Virus record (IMG/VR): IMGVR_UViG_3300031576_000226
Location: 1-32,450 of that record
Source: a virus
DNA: 32,450 nt
Reading direction: 5' to 3' (one strand)
The stretch's first letter is position 1; each line of letters opens with the position of its first letter. Of this stretch, positions 14,060 through 22,674 are shown piece after piece. The notes beneath the pieces are model-generated. The model saw nothing but the letters and a program-made list of their open reading frames with translations. It was not told the origin of the DNA and did not search any database. Position numbers and translations under genes: made by a program.

Positions 14060-14529
14060 CGCTCCGCGCCTCATGGAACGGGATTGATCAGGCCGTCGTG
14101 AGAATCAGTCGTCTCCGTACTCGCATCGAGGATATGAGGCCGTACTGGCCTTTGATCGCGGAGAAGTTCTACAAGATCGAACAACGAGCGTTCTCAAGCG
14201 AGGGGGCCGTATCGCGCCACGGTATGTGGGCTCGGCTAAATGCGAGGTATAAGGCGTGGAAGGATCTCCACTATCCCGGGCGGCGTGTGCTGACTTTGCG
14301 TGGCTCGCTTCGGGATACGTTAACTCGCGCGGGGCACCCTCAGGCCATCTATGAGGCCACGCCTCGCAGCCTGACGCTTGGATCGCGTGTTCCGTATGCG
14401 ATCTACCATCAGACCGGCACCGGTAAGATGCCGGCGCGCAGGCCGATAGACCTTTCGGCGCGAGAGTATGCCGAGATCGCGCGAGAGATTCACAGGTTGC
14501 TTGTGGCTGAGTTCTCGAGGGCTGCATGA
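14053..14529 (+). CDS. Phage virion morphogenesis/tail completion protein (Mu G / P2 S-like)
   Basis: A 158-aa protein. Seen: RVLTLRGSLRDTLTRAG followed by SLTLGSRVPYAIYHQTGTGKMPARRPIDLSA near 90-140. This is the signature of the Phage_tail_S/virion morphogenesis family: L-x2-(T/S)G-x-LR, later YAxxHQxG and PARPF. These proteins join head to tail. The N-terminal half holds a helix (MRPYWPLIAEKFYKIEQRAF). The start overlaps the previous gene by 7 bases and the stop overlaps the next by 4 (ATGA). Confidence 0.8.
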   Translation: MVTLRASWNGIDQAVVRISRLRTRIEDMRPYWPLIAEKFYKIEQRAFSSEGAVSRHGMWARLNARYKAWKDLHYPGRRVLTLRGSLRDTLTRAGHPQAIYEATPRSLTLGSRVPYAIYHQTGTGKMPARRPIDLSAREYAEIAREIHRLLVAEFSRAA

Positions 14530-15035
14530 CCGTCTTCAGTGTGGCCGAGGCGACCTACGTGATGCGATCTCTAGAGGAGGAGCTGCGAAGGATTAGCAAG
14601 GAGAACGGGTATCACACGGCGTTCGTGAACGTCGAGCGACCTTCTTGGTCTCCGGATCAGGACAACGAGCTGTACGCGCGAGACGCTCCGTCCCTGTTTT
14701 TGTGGACGTTGTCGATCGGTGAGGAGGGTGGGGGGAACGGCGACACGATCCAGGAACGCAACCGCGAGATGGAGGTTGTGGTCATAGGGTTGTTTAGCCA
14801 GCAGGATGGTCTCCAGGAGGCGATGCTGAACGGAGCGGACGACGTGGACAAGGCGCTCCGGTCCAATCCGCAGCGCAATTTCCCTGGATCGACCGGCGTC
14901 ACGAACACGTGGGGGATCGACACGGTGCTGAGCGGCGGGTTCTCGTTCGATATGCGCCGCTCGGAGCCGGGTCAGACGTGGGGCAAGGGGACGTTCGCAG
15001 GGCGGTGGACGGTGAAGTACCGGGCACCGATGTGA
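14526..15035 (+). CDS. Putative tail terminator protein
   Basis: A 169-aa protein. Seen: an N-terminal helix (VAEATYVMRSLEEELRRI), then alternating strands (LFLWTLSIGEE, REMEVVVIGLFSQ) and a C-terminal FAGRWTVKYRAPM strand. A helix plus a sheet with the central 'EVVVIGLF' strand fits tail terminator/minor tail U-like proteins. Its position between the virion morphogenesis protein and the tail tube gene supports this. There is no specific motif; the name is by position and shape. ATGA-coupled to the previous gene. Confidence 0.55.
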   Translation: MTVFSVAEATYVMRSLEEELRRISKENGYHTAFVNVERPSWSPDQDNELYARDAPSLFLWTLSIGEEGGGNGDTIQERNREMEVVVIGLFSQQDGLQEAMLNGADDVDKALRSNPQRNFPGSTGVTNTWGIDTVLSGGFSFDMRRSEPGQTWGKGTFAGRWTVKYRAPM

Positions 15036-15052
15036 TGACGGAGGGACGCACG

Positions 15053-15271
15053 ATGGTCAAGCTCGTATATCGTGGCCCGGACGATGTGCGTTACTTCGTC
15101 GGGCCGTTCAAGGAGCGCATCGCGATGCTAAAGGACGTGCCTCGGGACGTGCCGGAGGAGTTGGCGGCTAAACTGCTCGATGAGTGCGGGCCGGGGGTGA
15201 ATCAGAATTACGAGGTGCATCGATTCGATGTTGTGGGCGGAGACGTCCGGAAAGGTGGTGATCCGAAATGA
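15053..15271 (+). CDS. Hypothetical 72-aa protein
   Basis: Begins MVKLVYRGPDDVRYFVGP. ATG at 15053 is chosen because GGAGGG lies 8 bases ahead; an in-frame ATG at 15035 overlaps the previous stop but lacks its own site. Seen: short strands (LVYRGP, RYFVGPF) and a helix (PEELAAKLLDECG). Small proteins of this type, with an 'IVYRGP...Y..G..F' pattern, occur between tail terminator and tube genes in other phages. The role is unknown. Confidence 0.65.
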   Translation: MVKLVYRGPDDVRYFVGPFKERIAMLKDVPRDVPEELAAKLLDECGPGVNQNYEVHRFDVVGGDVRKGGDPK

Positions 15272-16329
15272 GTATGGGGATCGGCTATGCGTCCTACGTA
15301 TCGTTCGCGATGCAGACGGCGTTCCGTTCCGCAGCTACGCCGACGATAACAGCCGCCCACATTCGTGGAGGGCCTGTATTTTCTCCGAGGCAGACTCAGG
15401 TGCCACGGGTCACGACGACGACAGCCATGAAGAGGGCTGGGCAGTTGTGGGACACGATGGGTCTTGTGGATTTCACGATAGAGTTCGAGATGGTGGCGAA
15501 CGCCACGGCATGGCTCGCGCTCCACACAGCGGCTTGGTGCAAGCGGCTCAAGGCGGGAGCTGGGCCGTTCACGCACACGTATACGGTGAACGATCCGCCA
15601 ATGGACGGCGGTACGGACGGGACGCCTGCGAATACGTTCTACAATCACGGGCTCACGATCCGTAACACGATCCACGACGGCACGGCCGAGGTGAAGACGT
15701 ATCAGGTTGCGGACTGTTGCCCAACTCAGTTCGTGTTGACGATGCCGGCGAACGAGCCGCTTAGGTTCGGGATGTCTGGGGTGGGGCAGACGATGACGGC
15801 CTCCACGGCCACGGCCTTCACGGACGTTTCGGGCACGTTGGAGGCTTGGAAGCACGCCTACAAGGGGGCGAACAGTGGAATCTACGTCGGAGCGACGAAT
15901 CCGCCCGCGCTGAATGGCGCCGAGAGCATGATCATCCGGCGTGCGGTGTTCACGCTGGAGAACAACCTTTCGTTCGAGCCGGGGCTTGGTACTCCGAGTG
16001 GGCAGGAGCTGTTGCATCCAACTAGGGCCGATCATCCTGCGGGACGCATTGAGTTTGAGATGGACTACGAGGACGCGGCGTCGGTCACGGACGCGGTCCA
16101 GATCATGACAGACTATATTGCCGGGACTGAGGAGAACGCTCGCCTCGTCTACTACGTGGACGCGAACAACGCCTTGGAGATCAAGGCTAGCGGGGCGACG
16201 AAGCCAGGGGTGATTGACTCGCCGCGCCCTTCGACGCCGGATACAGGCCGGGCGAAGTTCAGCTTCAACCTGATGCTTTATCCGGACACGATCTCCGATC
16301 TGTCGATGATTCAGACCACGGCTTCGTAA
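15268..16329 (+). CDS. Tail tube protein
   Basis: A 353-aa protein, ATGA-coupled to the 72-aa gene. Seen: MSMGIGYASYVSFAMQTAFRS opening like other siphophage tube proteins, beta-rich body (VDFTIEFEMVANATAWLALHTAAW, QFVLTMPANEPLRFGMSGVGQ, FTLENNLSFEPGLG, RIEFEMDYED) and an IEIK-like module near the C-terminus (NARLVYYVDANNALEIKASG). The 'FTLENNL' strand with later 'GRIEFEMDYED' resembles the major tail tube family found just upstream of tail assembly chaperones. It polymerises into the tail tube. Length is above the ~200-aa minimum, suggesting an added domain. Confidence 0.72.
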   Translation: MSMGIGYASYVSFAMQTAFRSAATPTITAAHIRGGPVFSPRQTQVPRVTTTTAMKRAGQLWDTMGLVDFTIEFEMVANATAWLALHTAAWCKRLKAGAGPFTHTYTVNDPPMDGGTDGTPANTFYNHGLTIRNTIHDGTAEVKTYQVADCCPTQFVLTMPANEPLRFGMSGVGQTMTASTATAFTDVSGTLEAWKHAYKGANSGIYVGATNPPALNGAESMIIRRAVFTLENNLSFEPGLGTPSGQELLHPTRADHPAGRIEFEMDYEDAASVTDAVQIMTDYIAGTEENARLVYYVDANNALEIKASGATKPGVIDSPRPSTPDTGRAKFSFNLMLYPDTISDLSMIQTTAS

Positions 16330-16348
16330 TTCGCTACTGGAGGGCATG

Positions 16349-16711
16349 ATGGGATTGACCGAGACGTTTCTAGCCAGCAACACGATGCGGTTTTCAGCCG
16401 GTGGTGTTGACTTCGAGGTGTGTAGGCTCACGACGGCCGAGATGTTGGCCGTTCGCGGCGGCGTGCCGAGGCTGAAGAACGACCCAGACAGGAAGGAAGC
16501 TCCTACGCCGGAGGAAGAGACTGCCTTCATGCGAAGCGTCGTCACCGCCTCGCTTAAGTCTCCGAGGCTGTGCAAGAACGGATCGGTTCCGGCCGATGAT
16601 GAGCTTTCCTATGAGGCGATTCCGTTCGGCCTGGCGAATCGGATCATGATGTTCGCCTTGTCGGACGTCGTGTCAGGGCAGGAGGACTCCGCGCTTCGGG
16701 GGATTCTTTGA
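16349..16711 (+). CDS. Tail assembly chaperone, short form (G)
   Basis: A 120-aa protein. GGAGGG at 16339-16344 precedes two consecutive ATG codons (16346 and 16349); 16349 gives the better spacing. Seen: RFSAGGVDFEVCRLTTAEMLAVRGGVPRL, then EEETAFMRSVVTASLKSPRL and ELSYEAIPFGLANRIMMFAL. This matches the G-like tail chaperone pattern that lies between tube and tape measure genes and helps assemble the tape measure. The zero frame ends at TGA 16709-16711, which is also the slip site for the longer GT form. Confidence 0.72.
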   Translation: MGLTETFLASNTMRFSAGGVDFEVCRLTTAEMLAVRGGVPRLKNDPDRKEAPTPEEETAFMRSVVTASLKSPRLCKNGSVPADDELSYEAIPFGLANRIMMFALSDVVSGQEDSALRGIL

Positions 16712-16964
16712 CTCGGAGGGTCTTACGTTGATGATTGACGGCCTTGCGCAGCGGTACGGCGTGAGGCCGTCGGAGCTTGCAACGGGGTCGATGTCGTGGC
16801 TCAAGTTCGATATGGAGGTCGGCGTGGCCGGGTCCGAGAACGAAGCCAGAGGCAGGGACGCCGCAAGGAACGGCAGGCTTTCGAGCAATGCGATGTCTCG
16901 TGACGCTATGAGGTCGGAATTGGACGCTTGGAGCAAGGCGGAAGAGGCGGCACGCAATGGCTGA
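16349..16964 (+). CDS. Tail assembly chaperone, +1 frameshift fusion (GT)
   Basis: The zero frame (120 residues, to CTT 16706-16708) can join the +1 frame from GAC 16710 to TGA 16962-16964, giving about 204 aa. The +1 frame is open from 16650 and encodes DSEGLTLMIDGLAQRYGVRPSEL and then SMSWLKFDMEV. 'RYGxRPSEL' followed by a Trp/Phe helix is typical of the T part of tail chaperones. The T part has no good ribosome-binding site of its own. The stop overlaps the tape measure start by 8 bases. The frameshift is predicted from the gene layout and the slip site, not observed. Confidence 0.75.
16694..16712 (+). promoter_or_regulatory. prfB-like programmed +1 frameshift site
   Basis: CTT CGG GGG ATT CTT TGA C. 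The E. coli prfB site is CTT AGG GGG TAT CTT TGA C. Both have a G-run Shine-Dalgarno-like element exactly three bases before CTT, then a UGA stop followed by C, a poor termination context. Slippage of the P-site tRNA from CUU to UUU moves the ribosome +1 into the T frame. Confidence 0.8.
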
Positions 16965-18750
16965 GCAGCAGGATCTGCGTCTCAAGATAGAGGCCATCAA
17001 CGCGGCGACGACCGCGTTATCTCAGGTCCAGGCACAGCTTTCATCGCTGAAGGGCCGCACAGACGACTTCAATAAGTCACAGGACAAGGTGTCGGCAGGC
17101 CAGAAGGCGCTCCAGAACGCTTTAGGCCAGGTGTCGCAGTCGATGAGGAGTCAGGCGTCTCAGATCGGAGCCTTCAGCGGCGCGATGGATGCCGCGGCTG
17201 CTTCTGGGTCTTCGTTGGTCGTGGCTTCGGCCGGAGTGGCGGCCGGCATGGTGGCCATAGGGGTGGCCGCGTTTTCGGCTTCCAAGTTCATCGGCGACTA
17301 CGCCGAGTCGGTGACGAACGCTGCGTTGCGTACTGGGCTCACGGTCCAGGAGATCGGTGGGCTAAGGGTCGCTGCGGCGAACGTTGGCCGCAGCTTCGAG
17401 TCGGTGGAGACCGGAGTTTCTATCTTCGTCAGGAAGCTCGACGAGGCTCGTAACGGTTCCGAGGAGGCCGTGCGTGCGTTCCAGAGACTCGGCATATCGT
17501 CCGGGGATCTGAACCGTTCCGTCGGGGAGAATCTCGAGGCCGTCGGAGAGGCACTTGCGAAGATCGAAGATCCCGCGAAGCGGTCTGCCGTGGCGTTTGC
17601 GTTGCTTGGGCGTCAGGGTGGGGCACTGATCCCGGTGCTAATGCAGAATCTTGATGCGGCGGAGGAGTTGGCAATCGAGTACGGGGTGACTCTTTCTCCG
17701 GCCATGCAGAAGGTAGCGGACGACGCGGATAAAGCTCACGACCGATTGAAGATTGCCACCGACGGGCTTCGCAACATCATCGCGGTGACGCTGGCTCCGT
17801 TGGGGACCATGATCGCAAACATGGGTACTGATTTCGTCGCCGGCCTGCGTGACATGACCAGCGGAATCCAAACGTTTACATCTAAATTGATTCCCGGACT
17901 CGATAAGCTTGAACGTTGGGTGAGGTTGGCGTCCATTTTCAGGCCGAGCCTTCCTGGGTTTGGATTCCTAGCTGACAAGGGCAGGCCAGGAGCCGATGTC
18001 GTCGTTGGGCCTGGCGGAGAGATACCCGACGCCGTTCCTGGCGGCAGGACGGTTCCTCCGAGCTTCGATTCGGAGGAGGCGTTTAAACGAATGGCGGGAT
18101 TCGGGGAGACAGGCCCCGAGTTCGGCTACAAGTATTCATCGAATCGGACTCGGGAACAGATGGTTGCGTTGACGGAAGGCACGTTCGGTCCGCTCGAGGA
18201 GAGCCTGGATCTTCTGGCTGAAACGTCTTTGGATCTGGGAAATGGGTTCAAGATGGTGGACGGAGAGATCGTCAAGACCTCCACCCAATTCGATAAGTTC
18301 TCTCAAACTGTGATGAAAACCTCAGCTGCCGCGATTTCAGGCGCAGTTTCTGACGTAATACTTGGATTCAACAACCTGGGAGATGCGGTGAAGAACCTAA
18401 CGACGACGATTTTGGATGTTGTGATTCGCGCTGGTGTGAGTGCATTGCTTGGTGGTATAGGGTTTCAGCACGGTGGTGTCGTGATGTCGGGGGTCTATGG
18501 CAAGGACACGGTGCCTGCGATGTTGGGGCGAGGGGAAGCTGTGATCGGGCACGAGTTCACGGCGAAGCTGGATCGGTTCCTGACTTCCGTGGAGCGCGGT
18601 GGAGGATCTGACAGACGTTCGGCTCCCAGCGTAAGCATCTCCGTGGACGCTCGTGGCGGGTTTCTGGACCGGCAGGCCCTCGACGATCTGGTGTCGGAGC
18701 GCATCATTCCGTCGTTGAATCGAGCCCTGTCCACAGGTAGTCACCGATAG
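16957..18750 (+). CDS. Tail tape measure protein
   Basis: A 597-aa protein that sets tail length and leads DNA ejection. Seen: N-terminal coiled coil (LRLKIEAINAATTALSQVQAQLSSLKG...), a hydrophobic segment near 85-110 (SLVVASAGVAAGMVAIGVAAFSASKFIG), tape-measure-like LRTGLTVQEIGGLRVAAANVG near 125-145 and LEAVGEALAKIEDPAKRSAVAFALLGRQG, a second membrane-like stretch (LRNIIAVTLAPLGTMI), and a C-terminal FQHGGVVMSGVYGKDTVPAMLGRGEAVIGHEF, the usual tape measure end. At roughly 1.5 angstrom per residue it predicts a tail near 90 nm, short for a siphovirus. It starts inside the GT stop region. Confidence 0.88.
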   Translation: MAEQQDLRLKIEAINAATTALSQVQAQLSSLKGRTDDFNKSQDKVSAGQKALQNALGQVSQSMRSQASQIGAFSGAMDAAAASGSSLVVASAGVAAGMVAIGVAAFSASKFIGDYAESVTNAALRTGLTVQEIGGLRVAAANVGRSFESVETGVSIFVRKLDEARNGSEEAVRAFQRLGISSGDLNRSVGENLEAVGEALAKIEDPAKRSAVAFALLGRQGGALIPVLMQNLDAAEELAIEYGVTLSPAMQKVADDADKAHDRLKIATDGLRNIIAVTLAPLGTMIANMGTDFVAGLRDMTSGIQTFTSKLIPGLDKLERWVRLASIFRPSLPGFGFLADKGRPGADVVVGPGGEIPDAVPGGRTVPPSFDSEEAFKRMAGFGETGPEFGYKYSSNRTREQMVALTEGTFGPLEESLDLLAETSLDLGNGFKMVDGEIVKTSTQFDKFSQTVMKTSAAAISGAVSDVILGFNNLGDAVKNLTTTILDVVIRAGVSALLGGIGFQHGGVVMSGVYGKDTVPAMLGRGEAVIGHEFTAKLDRFLTSVERGGGSDRRSAPSVSISVDARGGFLDRQALDDLVSERIIPSLNRALSTGSHR

Positions 18751-19590
18751 ATGGCCACCGAACCGATTCTGTTCTTTGATGATTTGATGCACGCCTCGAA
18801 GTCTGGCATTTCGCTTACCGTATCGTCCACTAAGGTTGGTTACAACAAGGATAACGTTCGCGACACGAATCTTGCGACGGCTTGGGCTCCAGCCGATTCG
18901 GCAATCGACGAGTGGATTGAATGCGACCATACGCCGGATACTTTGTTTGGTGGCAACTCAGAGAACGTATGGCATGCCTTAGCCTATGATGCTCGCGGAG
19001 TGAATCAAGCGTTGCTAAAGGTACAATCGTTTGATGGGACATCGTGGGCTGACGCATTGAGCCACACGCTTGAAAAGACCGGGGTAGGCTGCTTCTACGG
19101 TGAAGTGGTTGGAGGAAACCCCGCCTATACGAAGTGGCGTCTCATGCAGGCTTCCGCCGACAGGAGCGGCGGGAACGTCATGGCAAAGGTGTTCTCCTGG
19201 GCGATCTTCGACAAGGACCGGGTATACCGTGTTGGAGTGTCCCCCTACGCGGCCGAGGGTCACGGTCCGCACTCGATGACCAACTTCTACCGTGTGGGTA
19301 GTGTTGAGACGAGCGGCGGTCATATGGCCACCAACAAGTACGGAGAATCTGGCCAGGAGTTCGAGCTTACGTTCAGGCCAGCTGCGTACTCGTTCTGGAA
19401 GGATCTTCGGGATAGGTTTCACGAGTATGCCGGGGCGAATCGTGCGATCTACATACGCAAGGACGGACTTCGCAATCCGGCTCAGGCAGATTTTTTTCTG
19501 TGCCGCCTTGTTGACGTAATTGAGGGATCATTCTTCATGCAGAATGTAGTCCTAACTGCGGTTAGGTTTCGTACAGAGGCTTGGGTTTAG
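18751..19590 (+). CDS. Putative distal tail protein
   Basis: A 279-aa protein beginning directly after the tape measure TAG, with AGGTAG ahead. Seen: MATEPILFFDDLMHASKSGISLT, a discoidin-like stretch (NVRDTNLATAWAPADSAIDEWIEC, in the style of galactose-binding jelly-roll domains), and later RVGVSPYAAEGHGPHSMTNFYRVG plus a C-terminal FWKDLRDRFHEYAGANRAIYIRKDG. Distal tail proteins (Dit) lie directly after the tape measure and often carry such beta-sandwich inserts. The call rests on position and on the two-domain look. Confidence 0.55.
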   Translation: MATEPILFFDDLMHASKSGISLTVSSTKVGYNKDNVRDTNLATAWAPADSAIDEWIECDHTPDTLFGGNSENVWHALAYDARGVNQALLKVQSFDGTSWADALSHTLEKTGVGCFYGEVVGGNPAYTKWRLMQASADRSGGNVMAKVFSWAIFDKDRVYRVGVSPYAAEGHGPHSMTNFYRVGSVETSGGHMATNKYGESGQEFELTFRPAAYSFWKDLRDRFHEYAGANRAIYIRKDGLRNPAQADFFLCRLVDVIEGSFFMQNVVLTAVRFRTEAWV

Positions 19591-19593
19591 ACG

Positions 19594-22446
19594 ATGGCGC
19601 TTAAAGAGTCGATGAGCCGATTCGATGTCTCGGCATCGTACATGCTCATGGCGTTCTCTGTTACGGACACCGCCTACGGGACTATGGCCTTTCGGATTTC
19701 GGATGCCTCATTTGTCGCTACAAACGTCACTGGTGGCCCTATGGCGTCTCCAGCAGTTGTCTCATGGGGATCCTTCCGTAAGTTCTTGCCTATCGAGGGC
19801 AAAGGTCGGCAGTCTCCCGCCTCTGTAGTGCTCGATGCGGATTGTGTACTGATTCCTACGGACGGTAACACGCGCATTACGGTGGCCACGTTGCTCCGTG
19901 AAGTGAATTTGCGGGACGTGGCCGTTACGGTATATCAATGGAATTCCGAGGTAACGACGTTCGATGTCGTGTGGTTCGGCTACATTACAGGAATTACGGA
20001 CTCAGTTACGGTTCACGGCAAGTCCACTATAACGCTTGGCATGGTGGACTCGCGGCGCGCTGTGACTACTCCGATATCCGATATTGTGGTCAAGGACGTA
20101 TTCGCGAACGCTCCTTCCGAGTCGCTTGGGAAAATGGTGCCTCGCGCATATGGTAACTGGCGTGAGACATTTGATGCTCTGGACGATGTAAGGCCGATCC
20201 TGTTCGGTCTGCCGTGCAACGCCAGTCCGGGTGTGCTAATTGATGACAGTACGGTAGTTTCAACGGCACCTTACAATACGTTTCGATTTCTAAAAATGGA
20301 TGGCACGTCTACCGCGGAAGACATTGATGCTTTCTTGCAATCTTCCACGGTACTAGGTGGAGATTATCTGATGTACATAGAAGAAACCGATACGTATGCA
20401 CAATTAGTTGATCACTCGCCTTCGTCGTCATCTTCAAGTGTGCAGACCGACGCCAAGAAGACAGGTCTTATATGGCTTCCGTTGAGGCTTTCGGAAGAGG
20501 GGCCGTTGACCACGGTAGGTTACGAGGACGAGCTTTACAAGTGCATCAACGAGAACACGGATGACTTCGTGACGTTGGCGAAGGATGATGAGCTAGCTTG
20601 GCGCATGCCTCAGAGGATGATTCCAACTGGATGCACGGTAAGCTCTGCTAAGATTTTGGTGGACGCCAGAAACGAGAACATAGACGGGAAAATTCGATTT
20701 GGGATATGGAATAATCAAGAAAGCGGCGGGGCGAATTGGCTTGGTGCCAGCAAGTCTCAGTTGTTCCAAACCGTGAATTTTCCCACCACTAGAGCACGTT
20801 ACTTCACTACGACCGCTAATGAGTATGACGCTAACGACTGCAAGACTCACGTCGGGAGTTATGATACTGACAAGGAGTTTTCGAGGGGCGAGTTTTTCGG
20901 TGCGGACAGCGGCAATAATTTCGATCCGTTGCAAGTAGCGGTATGGAATGTTGCAACGATTGGAACTCCAAACATATACATCTACAATGTGGCGTTGTTG
21001 TTGAAGGTTCGCATGCCGCATCGTTGGGTGTACCGGCAAGGTGGTAAGGAATATACGCAGGAGGACATTCCGAGTCTATACTGGAGGAAGAGATTCTATC
21101 AGTTCGCGACTCTTGAACCTGTTGCCGGACTAGCTGAGCGCAGCATCTACGCCATTACCGGTAAGTTCCAGAAGGATGATGGCTCAGGCACATACACCGG
21201 GACCGCGAATCAGAGGATCAACAAGGCTTCAGAGATCGTCCACCACTTGTTGCATAAGATCGGTGGCGAGTCGGTGAATACAACTTCCGGTACTCTTGGT
21301 AATTTCACTGATTCACGCACTGAGAACGTTGCGGACGAGTCACACATCGAATGCTCGTTCGGTCCGGAAGTGACTAGTTACTTGGAGGCGAAAGATCACA
21401 TTTCCTCCGAATACCCAGTAATTACGTACCAGGAAGATGGAACGTGGCGTATCGTCAAGGACGAGATGAATCCGCATTCTTCGCAAATGTATCGATCGTC
21501 TTCCGATCCTGTGATGATCGAGGCGTTCGATATCGTTGATGGATCGCTGGCTGTGGAGGAGGACTCGATTCGAGATATTGTGAATCGAGTAACGCTCAAT
21601 TACGGATATTCCGCTTCCGTGGGTGGATACAAGCACCAACTCCGGTATGACCACCCATTATCTCAAGACCGTTTCGGTGTGTTGCCAGAGATAACGGTTA
21701 ATTCAAAATACGTGCATCGCAGAAGCCTGGATACGGTGCCGGCGGCGGCGACGTATCTTTCCAAATATCATGGCCGTAAGTCTGCTCGCCCGAGGCTTCG
21801 CGTCAAACTGTCGCTCACTCAGAAGTTCTACGATCTCAAGCGTGGGCACGTGCTCACGTTCGGCGATTCGATGGAGAGCGCTGGATACACGTGTCCAGCG
21901 TACCGATGCGGGAGGCTTGATTATCAATACTTCAGGGGTGATTCCTCTCCAGCCAATCAGGCGGACGACACTACGCCTACGTACCTACCTGCGGGCAACC
22001 TAACAAATGAGACGTATTTCGTGGCGTCGCAGCAGTACCCGAGCCTTACGTTTGAACTCGGTTCTACGGCTGGAGTCTACAGCACGGTGGCCAACGGTTG
22101 GGAGTATCACGACGGAGCCTCATGGACCGTACTGTCGAACGTGAAGAGGGACGACGGTGGAGATCCGTTGGAGGTGTTCAAGCTCACGAGCCAGACAAGA
22201 ATCGTTTCGTGGGATTGGCCTACTCTTACGACATGGAAGAAGTCGGAACTCACTATCGCGAGTGCGGCTCGCGGCCCTGGGTATGCGGTGCGGATGAAGT
22301 ATTCGACTTCCTCGGTGGCCACTTCTGGGACGTCGGTTACGAGAATCCCGGCCAAGTGGAGGGGTCGCGTATTCGTCGTCGAGGAGGCCACACGCAAGCC
22401 TGGCCGCTATTCGCCTATGGAGGTCGTACTGAGGGAGGTCATGTGA
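19594..22446 (+). CDS. Large tail hub / tail-tip protein
   Basis: A 950-aa protein, the largest gene here. Seen: N-terminal part with strand-rich repeats (SPAVVSWGSFRKFLPIEGKG, VDSRRAVTTPISDIVVKDV), PRAYGNWRETF, a serine run (SPSSSSSS near 275), a middle beta domain, then ASEIVHHLLHKIGGESVN, YPVITYQEDGTWRIVKDEMNPH and RDIVNRVTLNYGY near 570-670. The 'IVNRVTLNYGY' and 'DxxxRPRxxxKLSL' parts resemble hub/baseplate proteins that close the tail tube and hold fibres. Base composition of the middle third is clearly lower in GC (line at 20281 is 25/60) than the head genes, hinting at a different source. The exact family is unsure. Confidence 0.6.
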   Translation: MALKESMSRFDVSASYMLMAFSVTDTAYGTMAFRISDASFVATNVTGGPMASPAVVSWGSFRKFLPIEGKGRQSPASVVLDADCVLIPTDGNTRITVATLLREVNLRDVAVTVYQWNSEVTTFDVVWFGYITGITDSVTVHGKSTITLGMVDSRRAVTTPISDIVVKDVFANAPSESLGKMVPRAYGNWRETFDALDDVRPILFGLPCNASPGVLIDDSTVVSTAPYNTFRFLKMDGTSTAEDIDAFLQSSTVLGGDYLMYIEETDTYAQLVDHSPSSSSSSVQTDAKKTGLIWLPLRLSEEGPLTTVGYEDELYKCINENTDDFVTLAKDDELAWRMPQRMIPTGCTVSSAKILVDARNENIDGKIRFGIWNNQESGGANWLGASKSQLFQTVNFPTTRARYFTTTANEYDANDCKTHVGSYDTDKEFSRGEFFGADSGNNFDPLQVAVWNVATIGTPNIYIYNVALLLKVRMPHRWVYRQGGKEYTQEDIPSLYWRKRFYQFATLEPVAGLAERSIYAITGKFQKDDGSGTYTGTANQRINKASEIVHHLLHKIGGESVNTTSGTLGNFTDSRTENVADESHIECSFGPEVTSYLEAKDHISSEYPVITYQEDGTWRIVKDEMNPHSSQMYRSSSDPVMIEAFDIVDGSLAVEEDSIRDIVNRVTLNYGYSASVGGYKHQLRYDHPLSQDRFGVLPEITVNSKYVHRRSLDTVPAAATYLSKYHGRKSARPRLRVKLSLTQKFYDLKRGHVLTFGDSMESAGYTCPAYRCGRLDYQYFRGDSSPANQADDTTPTYLPAGNLTNETYFVASQQYPSLTFELGSTAGVYSTVANGWEYHDGASWTVLSNVKRDDGGDPLEVFKLTSQTRIVSWDWPTLTTWKKSELTIASAARGPGYAVRMKYSTSSVATSGTSVTRIPAKWRGRVFVVEEATRKPGRYSPMEVVLREVM

Positions 22447-22673
22447 AGGAGGAGATGGTTGATTCGGCCGCGATTGTGGAGCAGGTCGCCGCGATCGGTT
22501 TCGACGTGGACGGGCAGCTTCGGATTCGGTGCGAGCCGGGGACGAACCCGGCGATGGTGTCGATCATGCTGGAGCAGTTGAGGCTATCGATGATTCATCG
22601 GATGCGGTTTGAGCCGTCTCGTAAGGTGGCCACGGTGCTCGCGATGCCGGGACTCAACGGTAGGAAGATCTAG
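22443..22673 (+). CDS. Hypothetical 76-aa protein
   Basis: Starts at GTG 22443 overlapping the hub gene's final ATGTGA, with GGGAGG 4 bases ahead; ATG at 22455 has a Shine-Dalgarno sequence only 2 bases away and is less likely. Seen: DSAAIVEQVAAIGFDVDGQLRIRC, then MVSIMLEQLRLSMIHRMRFEPSRK. A compact alpha/beta protein with no known motif. It lies between hub and fibre genes and may be a small tail accessory protein. Confidence 0.6.
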   Translation: MKEEMVDSAAIVEQVAAIGFDVDGQLRIRCEPGTNPAMVSIMLEQLRLSMIHRMRFEPSRKVATVLAMPGLNGRKI

Positions 22674-22674
22674 G

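Noticed and set aside
15208-16575. 455-aa minus-strand open frame
   Set aside because: Antisense shadow of the tail tube and chaperone genes; rich in Arg, His, Pro and Val and crosses several plus-strand gene borders.
16650-16964. Independent T gene starting at TTG 16728 or ATG 16731
   Set aside because: GGAGGG at 16715-16720 lies 7-10 bases ahead, so internal initiation is not excluded, but the frame is open upstream through the slip site and the CTTTGA context fits a fusion better.
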